From Asterochloris sp. CNOR1 (taxonomy: Eukaryota; Chlorophyta; Trebouxiophyceae; Trebouxiales; Trebouxiaceae), in NCBI GenBank assembly GCA_963969365.1, contig OZ017752.1, positions 2,356,001 to 2,420,000 of the forward strand: 64,000 bases of DNA. Reading direction: 5' to 3'. The notes below the pieces were generated by a model, which ran no database searches, was not told the origin of the DNA, and was given only the letters and a program-made list of their open reading frames with translations. This document shows, one piece after another, positions 1 to 9,520 of this stretch (positions are counted from its first letter, which is position 1; each line of letters begins with the position of its first letter). The position numbers were made by a program, and so were the translations under genes.

Positions 1-838
1 AATGGGTGGGGCATCCCCAGCAGCCAGGGCAAGGCCCAGCCAAGAAGCCTGAGCAGCAGCAGCACGGGCACTGGGCTGGCTAGCGGCCTGCCAGGAAGTG
101 GCGGTCTCACCGGAGGTGGGTTGCTGTTTGCCACCAGCAACTTGCGCAGTAACAGCGGGCGCGACCTGTCCTTCACCAGAAGCTGTGGGCTGGTGCACGC
201 CCACACATGCAGTCTTGCTGGTGCATAGCCCCCAAGTTGGATCAGGAACTGCACCTCTTTGAGTCAGGCAGCATGCTGATGCACTGCCAGCCCTGAGTTG
301 GCAAGCCTAATGCACACTGCTTTGTGGCCAGCTCCTTGCCTACCCTGCACTCCCCTGCTGCTTTCACCACAAGACCTCTTGCCAGCCCAGCATGTGGCCT
401 GCAGAGGTGAATGGCATCGCCCACAGCTTTGGCAACGGTGTCATCAGCAGCAGGGCCATGATGATGGATTCTGCTGCTGATGACAATGCTGAAGAGGACC
501 TGTACGATGTGGCCGAGGAGGGGGTTGCCCCTAATCTGCCCCCGGCGGTGCGCTTTGCCCCCTGGGACGCGCAGGATGCTGATGCTGGCCTAGGTAGCAG
601 CTCCCCTTGTGGCTCCCAGGGGGCAGACAGGGGGTCACCCATCATGTCCGATGATGGGCTGGACATGTTGGCAGCGGCTGCCACTGAGATGGACGGCCAG
701 GTGGAGCAGGCAGAACTCAGCTCGGGCGACAGCCTGCCCCACTCCCGCCTGCCGCCCTCCAAGGCAGCGTATGCAGCCCGGCACCAGGCAGGCGTGTCGC
801 TGGACCTCCCTGGAACAACATGCAGTCCTGATACTTGA
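1..838 (+). CDS. 3' end of an unrecognised acidic, Ser/Gly-rich protein (two terminal exons)
   Basis: Two exons are visible, 1-192 (open at the window edge) and 407-838, joining in phase 0; the stop is TGA at 836-838. The first exon is Ser/Gly-rich linker (runs such as LSSSSTGTGLASGLPGSGGL) and the second is acidic (EEDLYDVAEEG) with scattered Pro. No domain is recognisable, so no function is assigned. The intron acceptor is CAGAG|GTG; an AG two bases earlier is also possible but would change phase. The gene is convergent with the DGDG synthase, whose stop lies 147 bp downstream. The composition fits a disordered C-terminal tail of a larger protein encoded to the left of the window. The reading frame is continuous and codon choice is like the neighbours, which is why I accept it as coding. 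Confidence 0.55.
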
Positions 839-984
839 AACAAACCCTTGAAGGCCTCTGTACAAGTGCATTCAGTAACTGAAACTGAGACTTCATCAAA
901 AAATATGCAGGATGCAAGAAGGTAGCAGCTGATCTTAGGGGGGCACTGGCAAAACTGGGGGCAGAATGCAGGGGTCAAATGGCT

Positions 985-3900
985 CTACCACAATGGCTCT
1001 GAAACCACAGGAGGGAGGGCCTCAGGGTTGACCATGAACTGCCAGTTGAGGCCGCTGATGACGTATTTGATATCGCCAAAAGAGCGCCAAGTGCCGAAAA
1101 TCATATTTTTGATGCGGCCGTCACGCTCAGACAGTCGTTGCCGGAGACCACGCCTGTGCTCTATGTCTCCAATGGCCTTCAGATTGCGTGCGGTGCCCGC
1201 ACCAGCACAAGACAGCATCCTGAAGGGCTCAAAACCTATAGGACAGCCATCAGTTGGTGAACAGTGCTCAGGCCGGGCTCAAACCAGAAAAGCCTGCTTG
1301 GACCTAAGGCAGAGAGCATTCCAGAGACAGGAACAGGCTTTCACATTGGCATGGGCAGCAGCACATGTCCTCATCCAGCACTAGGCACAGCTTCACAGGC
1401 AGCAGGCAGCCACAGACACCACAGACATTTGATGCTCACCCAGTGTGGTGTTGTACAGAGTGTACAGCATGCTGGACGCCGTGAAGGAGGCGCGTCTGGG
1501 CCAGTCCTGAGGCTGCAGCTCAGCCACATCAAGCAGACGCTCCACAGCTCCCTCCCAGCTCAGCATCCTGCCAGCAGGGCACACCTGGCAGGCTCAGCAA
1601 CTTTGGCAGATTGCAGTCTGAGCAGTGGCCTCCAGTTGCCAGCGCACAGCAGGACTGCAGCAGCCCCTGGCTTCCTGAGCAACTCTGGGATGCAGACTCC
1701 CGGCTGCGCTAAGCGCAGCCAGCACACTAGGGGCCCTGAGGGCAAGTAGGGCTTGCAGCAGCAGTGTCTGCTCCTGGCAACCCTTTTCCGACCCCGGCCT
1801 GGCAACCTGGCCTGTCACAGACACATGAGCTGACAGAGGCAGCCCCATCTGCCTGAAACCTCGGGGCTCAGGTGTGCAGCAGCAGATAGAGTCCAGACAG
1901 CTCCAGCCCTTGGTACACGACAGCAGGGGCCCGCGGCTGCAGCTCAACTGCAGGCCAGCAGACCCCTCCTCACCTGATGTCCTCTGGGCTCAGCGGAGCA
2001 GGTTCCTGTTCCAGCGCAGTCTGCAGGTGCTGCGAGAACTCCTCTGGGCAGGTGTAGATGAGGCAGTTGGGCAGGTGTGCAATGAAGGCGTTGCAGGGGT
2101 GCTCTGCTGCCACGACCCACTTGCCCATGGCCAGCGCCTCCAGGCTGGTAGTGGCCACCACGTCGCTGGTGCTGCAATTGAGAAACACCTGCAGGTGCAG
2201 GGAGTAGCCGTGGGCTGGGCTTTGGCAGTGCAAAATTTTCACTTGTGGAGTTGAAGAGGTTGTTAAAGGAGCCCCTGCAACGCCAGGCACACTGCTGATG
2301 CTGCAGGCGAGGCACACGACTCTAGCAGGTGTGGGGCAACCAGCTTGCTTGCTAGCCTGCATCAGTGCTGCAACAGCCTGCTCCCCCAAGGCTGGCAATG
2401 GAGATGGCGAGCTCGGCTCTGGTTTGGCAGTCGCAGGGTGGGCATCATCACCCTCAAGTGAGCACATTGCAAGCAGCAGCCCCCAGCCTGGGTCCTCAAG
2501 TGACCACCATTCAAGCAGTTTTAGCAGGGTGCCCACCTGGTACTGCCTGAGGCTGGGGTCCAGGTGGTCCCTGGCGCCCAGGAAGTGGATATTGAGGCCC
2601 CGCTTGCAGGACAGTTTCTGTATCTGCAGGGCAAGTGGATATCAGTGATAGGCTGCACGCTCGGCAGAGGTGCATAGGTGGCTAGGTCTCACGTCGCTCC
2701 CCAAGGCTGCACGGTGCTGTTGAGGCCACTGCACCCTCTATCTTTGCTCTGTGGTCCCAGCCCTCCCTGCAGAATGTCTTGTGGCACTGCAGAGCAAGGA
2801 GGCTCATGCAGCAGGCAGCCTGCTATGCAAGCCGGGGCCCGACCCAGCTGGCGCATACAGCCCATGCTCACCGCGTGTGCAGCTTCGCCGGTGCCAAAAG
2901 CATCCAGGGCCTGAGGCAGGGGCCCTGTGGCTGCACAGTGGGCGGCCAGCAGCTCCAGAAGCTCCTCCCAGCCTGTCAATGTGCAGCACGAGATGCATTC
3001 ATCAGCTACAGGTTGCAATCAGGGGAAGTGCAGCGGGACGAAGCGCATGTGAATGACACTCCTGGGGTGCCTGCTGCCACATAACTGGAGACAGCCTCAT
3101 GCTGAGTGGGCTGACAAGCACCAGCACCTCAAGCACCTGCAGGCAGCTCGGCTGCAGCATGCCACTTAGCGCTGCCCTGTGCAGTTGTGCTGGTTGTTAG
3201 TTGCGACTACTGCCCATGCCTGAACAGGCCCATGCGGGCTCTGCTGAGCTCTGAAGCAAGGCAGTCTGCCGCGACCAACGTAAGCCGCTCACCTTTGCCC
3301 CACACAATCTTGCCTAGAACATATGCCCCCTTGGTGAAACGCGGCTTGCCACCTGTACAGCGCAGGCACAATCGTGTCAGCGCCCGTGCAGCTTCCAGCA
3401 GACCCTGCAGCAGGGGCCTGCTGCATGATGTGAGCATTAAGAGCTCACTTTCCAGGCAGTGTGCACACAACATGCACCAAGCTGGCAGGGCCTCACCTGT
3501 TGCTGTCTGAGCTGACTGCTCCCCAACCTCGAGGAAGCTTCTGGCAGCACCGTGCACATTCCTGGTGACCTGCCGGGGCAGTCTTTGTACGCCATCTGAC
3601 AACTTGATCACCTGCAGCAAGGGCGTCCTGACAAAGACCTTGTGACATCCACTCACAGAAGGTATGATTTGGGCCCCAATCCTGACAGCCTGGGGGAGCA
3701 TCCCCCACCATAATGAGGCCGCCGACAAGGAGCCAGGAGTGGGCTGTCAGTTGTGCAAACGTGGAATCTGCATCTGAAACCGGCACCCTGCAATGCTATG
3801 ACAGGATGATCCTTGCCAAAGCAGGAGCCGCTCTACATGAGCAGCATCAGCTCCTTGCTGACCTGTAGCTGCAGCCAGGCAGCTGGCAGGCACACCCTTG

Positions 3901-6200
3901 TGGCAGTTGCTTCACAGGACAGTCACCAGCACATGGTGCACAGCTGGCAGCAGGCACGACAGGCGGAATGGGCCAAAACAGGTGCAGCTTGATGCAAGGA
4001 TTGTTGCATGGGGCTTTCAACAGCAGAGGGGACACAGCTAGCGGCATGCTCCAGTAACAATAATCAGAGAGGCAGGCACACCTGGTGACAAGGGATGCTG
4101 CACAGGGCAAGCACAAGAAGGGAGCATGACCTAAAAGACCAGTAAAGCACACATAGCCGGCCAAAGGTGATGGCAAGTGCACCTTGTGGCAGTGGATGCC
4201 GCAGAGAGCAGACACAAGGCCGTGCACCAGTGGGCACACAGCGGGCCCCGCTATACGCTTCCCTAGCTCCTTGTAGTTGGTGTGCATGACACCTACCTGC
4301 ACGGGGCAGTGAGCGTGCTATGAATGGGCCATGCTGCACATTTGTCTGCACCTTGCAGCAGCAGCAGCAGCAACCCATACAGAGTGCCCAGCAGGAGGCT
4401 ACCACCTGACTGGCAAATACAGACACATTGCAGAGGAGAAGCCTGACGGCAGTCACTTCATCAGCTGACAGCATGCGGCAGGGCAGCAGGCCCCAAGACT
4501 CACTACATGGTTGAATTTGTCAGTCCACCTGCAGGCAGCGCATGTCTTGCAGTTGGGAATTGACTAACGCAATTGCAAAGGCTGAGCTGCCGATTGCGAT
4601 GCAGTTCACAGGCACAAAAACATTGTGTGCAGATCAGCTTGGGTCTGCATCATGGCAGGTAGGGCTGCTGCCTGTCCTACACAATGACCCGGTGACACTG
4701 ACATGGCAATGCAGCAATAGGCAGAGCAGCGGGCGGCAGCAACCTACCTGAGGCCATGGTGGAACCAGGTGAGGTGCTCAGGCTCCTCCAAAATGGCCAC
4801 GTCTGCCTGCACAGGGAGGAGCAAGCTTGCACAGCGGCTGCAGGATACCTTCTTGAACAGACTCTGCCTGCAGTCTGGCGCTGATGCTCCACCTGATGGG
4901 CTGACAGGACAGCATTGTGCAAGCATCAAGACACTACAAGCCAATGCCTGTGAAACCCCAACAGCAGAAGCAGCCCCAGCAGGAGATGTGTGGTGGTTGA
5001 TCATGTTGTAACCAGGACTGATTGCCGCTCCGCATGCGGCCATGCAACAGCCCCACCTCAGGGCGTGAGATGGCAGGTGGCACCCCCCACAACATCCACA
5101 GGATGCCAAGCAGCATTAACATTGCCAGCTGCTCCACATGCCCAGAGCCGCTGCACCCACCTCGCTGTTGGTGATGTAGCTGGTGATGTCCCCAACGGCA
5201 AAGATGCCCAGCAGGCGGTGGTCATACCGCCCAGGGTAGTACACCATCCTGCAGGCGGGCTCAAACCCGCACCGCGCCTGCAGCCAGTCCCGTATACAGG
5301 CGGTCTGCTGCTCTGGGCGGTCGAAGCTGTGTTTGCCATTGAAGACAGTGGCCTGGTCGGCCTTGCTGAGCCAGGGGATCAGGAGCGTGACCTGCAGGGG
5401 AAGAGGCAAGCAGGTGACCTGCTGAGCCAGGTCTGGTAGGATAACCTGGGCGAGGAACTGGCTGAGCCAGACTTGCTAAGCCAGGGCGGATCAGCAAGGT
5501 GGCGTGCAGGGACCAAGGCAGCAGACCTGCAGAGCCAGGCCAGTAGCAGCGTGTCCTGCAAGGAGAATTTGCTGAGCCAACTTCTGATCACAAAGACGTC
5601 CTCAAACGCGGGCAGCAGACCCTGTAGAGGGGATCTGCTGAGCCAGGCCACTGGCAGCGGGACCTTGCTGGGCAACCCTAGCAGACTGCTGCAGCTGGCG
5701 AGTGCCAGCTGATCGGAACGCCGTAGAAGCTGGCAGTGCTGCTCAGGCAAGGGCAACAGACTGCATGTGTGCTGTGCATCCAGAAATTGGGGCCCCTGGC
5801 ACATTGATCATGTCAGCCCTCCTGAGAGAGAACAGCCTGCGCACAGCAGGCCCAGCCCTACTGAGGAGCAGCTGCACTATGCTGAGCTATCTGCACTTGC
5901 AGGGCAGCCCAAGCTGCCCGCCCCTGCCCTTGCTTTTTGATGCCGCTCAGGCGGGCTGCAACAGAGGCAGAGCCCACCTGCAGGTCTATGCACTCTGCCA
6001 GGCGAGGTGAGGGGTTCCCTGCTGCTCACTGAAGCCAGAGGACTCACCTGTAGATCTGTGCAGTGCGCCAAGTAGGCTGCCCGCAGGCAGGGGTTTACCG
6101 CCGTCCCTGTCATCCAGGGGATTGCAGCAGTGGTCACCACTGTAACATGTCGGCCTGGCTCCCGTAGACTGCTGCGGCCACCGTGCCGACGTGGCAGCAT
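985..6200 (-). CDS. DGD: Digalactosyldiacylglycerol synthase (GT4 family)
   Basis: It transfers galactose from UDP-galactose to MGDG to make DGDG, a main thylakoid lipid; the plant enzymes sit on the outer plastid envelope. Exons (complement): 6048-6200, 5161-5391, 4748-4806, 4504-4528, 4183-4296, 3497-3611, 3293-3352, 2872-2972, 2537-2623, 1974-2188, 1440-1567, 985-1235; all phases agree, giving about 512 aa. Visible family blocks, in order: [11 protein letters not shown] near the N terminus, [86 protein letters not shown] with the nucleotide-sugar EAL loop, and [16 protein letters not shown]. The 83-residue C-terminal exon is less conserved. The start chosen is the in-frame ATG at 6200 just inside the first exon; an upstream exon is possible. 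The short N terminus resembles plant DGD2 more than DGD1, which has a long extension. Confidence 0.95.
4504..4528 (-). other. DGD: 25-nt microexon of the DGDG synthase
   Basis: The 25 bases between a CTGCAG acceptor and a GTGAGT donor encode WTDKFNHV plus the last base of an Arg codon. Without it the reading frame breaks between the [12 protein letters not shown] exon and the VGVMHTNY exon. With it, the protein regains the W-x-x-KF-x-x-V spacer that the family has at this place. Confidence 0.9.
5365..5646 (-). repeat. Degenerate tandem copies of the DGD exon-2 edge
   Basis: The 10-mer GCTGAGCCAG (plus strand) lies inside exon 2 at 5365, where it encodes the WLS of IPWLSKAD. It recurs with 0-1 changes at 5421, 5461, 5475, 5529, 5571 and 5637 in the adjacent intron. 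Read on the minus strand, the intron gives repeated WLS(K/R) phrases in one open frame. Confidence 0.75.
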
Positions 6201-6740
6201 TGCTCTCTCATCAGCCTGCAGCGGACAGTAGGGCAGGGCAGGGTCAGCCAAGATGCTGGGCTCAGGCTGGAAAGCAGTGCGCAGCTTGGAGTCATCACCC
6301 AAGCAACAATCCACTCGGCCACATGTTTGCCTTCACCTTGCGACGGGCCCTCTGCTCAACCCAGATGGCCCCAAGAGCAGCGCCGACAATGGTGAGCAGC
6401 TGCTCACGTGTGAGCAGCACCATGTCTACTCAGCTGGCCATGTCAGGCTCTGAATTGCTTTGTACTTCCAGTGCAGCATGTACACCACATCACAACGAAA
6501 TTGGTTTTCTGCTGGGCTGGCCAATGGCAGCGCAATAACGTCACTACTGTGTCGCAATGGCAGCACGCACGCACTCAAGGCCGCACACCTATCAGTCTTA
6601 GCCTGAAACTCTAAATTTGTGCCAATGTGCCTCTGGCCTACTCACTTGTAAAACTGGAGCTTTGCTCTGAACACTGCTTTCAAACTCAGAAGGGGCAGAT
6701 CAGGAGTACAGACAGGCATGCATTGGCTGTTCAGAGTACA
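6201..6740. other. Intergenic region, DGD 5' side to SF3B6 3' side
   Basis: Both flanking genes are on the minus strand, so this holds the DGD upstream region and the SF3B6 3' UTR. I see no convincing further exon. An open frame continues upstream of the DGD start to about 6314, so a longer N terminus or a first exon here cannot be excluded. Confidence 0.5.
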
Positions 6741-7718
6741 TCAGGCCTCGGCCTTAGCTTTCTTAGGGGCTGGGTGCTGCTGTCCATCCACATTGTGTTT
6801 TCGTTGTAACTCCCGCAGCTCTTGCTCTTTCTTCTCTGTGGCAATCTGCAGGCAAGGGGACCACCTCCTGTCATTATTTTGCACAGCAGAGGAGTACCAG
6901 GCACAGCATCTCGTGACTGTACACAGCAGGCCGTCTGGCCACTGCTTTACAATGATGGCTGTGCAAAGCAGAGCAAAGCATAGTGCTGCTTCGGCAGCGT
7001 GAGCCACGGCCTGGCACAGCAAGGCAGCGCTGCGTCACAGCATTGATCCAGGCCTCACCTTCTTGCTGCGCTTGCTGGCTCCATAGAACAGGCAAATGAG
7101 GTATCTGTTGGCCACATTAAAGCCTGAGAGGTGCTCCACTGCTGCCTTGGCATCATAGATGTCTTCATATACCACATATGCTGTGCCCCGTGTCTCCTTT
7201 GTGGTGCCCCTACAAGCAGAGAGCTCCCTTCTACTCTGCTTTCTCAGGTGCAGAACACAGCTGAGGGGTCTGATGTTGGCAAGTCGTCTGCTGACAGTGA
7301 AGGCCGCGCAAGATGGTTGCAGACAGTGAAGGCCGCACAAGATGTTTGCAGACAGAAGAAGGATGACAGTGTTCAGCAAAGGGCCGTCACTCACTGCCTG
7401 ATCTGGCGAATGGCTCCATACTTTCCAAAGATTTCATACATCTGCACACCAAGAGTGACTCCAGTCAGCTCTCAGCAAGTAGCAAGAGTGGCCAGCAGTC
7501 CTGCACTGCAAGCCATTTTAGCAGCAACAGCCAAGAGCTCACTTCATCCTCTTTGATGTTGAAAGGCAGATTTCTTACGTAGATGGCCCTGCAGCAGCGC
7601 AGGCACTTCAGCAAGCTAAAGGCCAACTGCACAGTGTTTCAGCACAGCAACAAGGGCAGCACCTGTTCACTTCAGGGGGCAGCCGTGCATTCTTATTGCG
7701 GACCCCAGCTGACGCCAT
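6741..7718 (-). CDS. SF3B6: Splicing factor 3B subunit 6 (p14, branch-site RRM protein)
   Basis: A subunit of the U2 snRNP SF3b complex that contacts the branch-point adenosine. Exons (complement): 7663-7718, 7543-7588, 7395-7441, 7059-7209, 6741-6845; phases all agree, 134 aa, close to the roughly 125 aa of the family. It begins [19 protein letters not shown], followed by a single RRM with RNP2 AIYVRNLPF and RNP1 [16 protein letters not shown], then [12 protein letters not shown]. The C terminus is Lys-rich (KKAKAEA). The RNP2 Tyr used for branch-point stacking in p14 is present. The ATG at 7718 gives exactly the expected N terminus. Intron 3 of the pre-mRNA holds a 29-bp tandem repeat. Identification is near certain. 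Confidence 0.96.
7293..7355. repeat. 29-bp tandem repeat in an SF3B6 intron
   Basis: Units starting with GACAGTGAAGGCCGC at 7293 and 7322 differ at two positions; a third partial unit starts at 7351. The array lies in the intron between the exons at 7059-7209 and 7395-7441. Confidence 0.85.
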
Positions 7719-8450
7719 GCTGCCCTCTGGCTGGACACACGCCCGTCACGCAACACCAATCCACTCTGCCCAGGGTCAAGATGTGTGCTGAGCACACTGT
7801 GTCAACTGCAGTGAGGAGCTAGTGCAGGTCTCTACCACGGCTAGGGCAGCGGTGGCAAACCAGCTGGAGCAAAGCCATCCAGCCCCCCACCCCCAGCTGG
7901 AGGCGTGCCACCTCGATGGCGTGCACATGCGTTCCACTTCGCACAGACCAGAAAGCTGGCCTGTTGACAGGCATGCCGCATGTCTCGGTATTGTGCTAGC
8001 TGCACTTGCGGACAGCTGCAGACGTTCTGCTGCTGTGGGCTGGCATGGAATTGGGTCAGAACCCTAGCATGCTCTACTAAAGAAGGCACCTGTTGTGTGA
8101 CAGAGAAGCACACCATGCAATGTGGTGAACCAGACCTGTCGGGATGTGGATTGCAGTACATGTGAGGCTCATTCTCGCAAGACAGGATGAAATGAGAGCA
8201 TGTTCAATGATGGATTTGGAGTTGTGAAACTCAATACATAGGTTCTGCAGAAAGCTGGTTTGTTGCAAGCACAAAGGCAAGCCAATAGGGATACGACAGC
8301 TATCTTGACCGGCTTAGTAGTTGTAGTACACAGCGCCACTCTCTGTGTACCCAGAGTAGCCAGTCAGTGTGCAGGGGCAAGCATCGCTGGGGTGGGACTG
8401 CTGCCCACCAGCACGCTGCAACCGGAATCAGAGAAGAGCTGGGGGGCTGC
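7719..8450. other. Intergenic region, SF3B6 5' side to secreted-protein 3' side
   Basis: Tandem minus-strand genes flank it. It should contain the SF3B6 promoter and the 3' UTR of the secreted-protein gene. I found no exon with family similarity and no RNA gene. Confidence 0.5.
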
Positions 8451-9072
8451 CTAGCCAGCGGGGACCGCATAGATGCCATTGTCACCAACGCCGGAGGAAT
8501 TGACCACGGAGATCTGCAGCATGAGTTCAGGAAGTCAGGAATGTGACTGGTTGCCTATGTGCTCTGGGTCGTGGCAGCAAACTCCTGCTATCAACAGGCG
8601 ACAAGGCAGTAACCCCTGACATGTGATTTTGCCTTCCGACTCAACGGTGTTTTGCTCACCTGGCCGCAAGAGGTGCCTGCTGGGGAGAAGGTTGTGCTGA
8701 TGCATTGGTCAGGGGCGCCGCCATTCGACAAGGGGCAGTCTGTGCACCCCTTGGTCTGATATACTCCTGAGGAGGCGCTGGGGGCATCTGTGGGTGTGTA
8801 GGCGCATGAGGCCTGGCTCTGCACAGTCAGCAGCATGCAGGTCAGCAGACTGGCTAGAAGTCTGGATGGACAAGCACAGCCGGAAGCTCTCGATATTGTG
8901 AGATCAGTGGAGTGATGCAGTGCCACAAGGAGTGCAACAGACGCGCAGCCACTCTGGATGTGGTGGGCTCAGTGCAGCAGTGCAGGCAATAGCACATGCT
9001 TACCAGGCTGCGGGCATTTGCCATGCCTGCCAGGCCCGCCATACATGTGAGAGCAAGCACCTTGCTGACCAT
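8451..9072 (-). CDS. Small secreted Cys-containing protein, unrecognised
   Basis: Exons (complement): 9004-9072, 8660-8818, 8451-8513, all phase 0, 96 aa. The first exon, MVSKVLALTCMAGLAGMANA, is a clear signal-peptide shape with AxA-like cleavage context. The mature part carries five Cys, four of them clustered in CTDCPLSNGGAPDQC and TSCGQ, within a Ser/Thr/Gly-rich stretch. The C terminus, NGIYAVPAG, is short and neutral. No domain family is recognised. The size and composition suggest an extracellular or cell-wall peptide. The gene starts 448 bp from the divergently transcribed dymeclin gene. All three exons have standard GT-AG boundaries and the signal peptide is an independent reason to believe the start. 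Confidence 0.6.
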
Positions 9073-9520
9073 TGTGGCTGGGTGCTGGGTGTGAGAATGG
9101 CTGTGGGTTGTGTATTTGCTGGGATGTGTGTGAAGAGTTGAGTTTTGGAGGTGGGAGTGTGGGGAGGTCAGTATCACAAGTGGGGATAACAGCATATGGC
9201 AATACACTTGTATGCATGATGTCCAGCCGCTGCTGCCTGGCATGCTGGTCAGTGAGCTCTGACTGTCATGTTGGTAGCCAGGATGGTAGCTCAGTCATGG
9301 CAGAGTCAGCATCAAACACTTTCCTGTATAGCGCTTGGCGGTGGAAGATACAGATGCTGGCTCAAAAGGATTCTCAAACACTGCACGGCTTCCTGGGCTC
9401 CTCCATTTCTCCTGGCTCTTTGCCCTCAGCTCCATGCTGCCGTAGAATCTAAAACTTTGACCGTGCAGGTCGAGCCAGCCGCTGATGCTTAATTAGCGGC
9501 TGTTCCAGGGCAGCAGTAGC
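9073..9520. promoter_or_regulatory. Divergent intergenic region, secreted protein (-) / dymeclin (+)
   Basis: This 448-bp region separates two start codons on opposite strands and must hold both promoters and 5' UTRs. The left half (9115-9175) is strongly G/T-rich on the plus strand. I see no convincing TATA box. Confidence 0.5.

Noticed and set aside
364-978. 204-codon minus-strand frame overlapping the end of the first gene
   Set aside because: It is the shadow of the plus-strand exon 407-838 and has no conserved block; the region between the two convergent stops is untranslated.
1970-2536. 188-codon minus-strand frame as a stand-alone gene
   Set aside because: Only its last third is real exon (1974-2188 of DGD); the rest is intron read-through between the RQYQ and VFLN exons.
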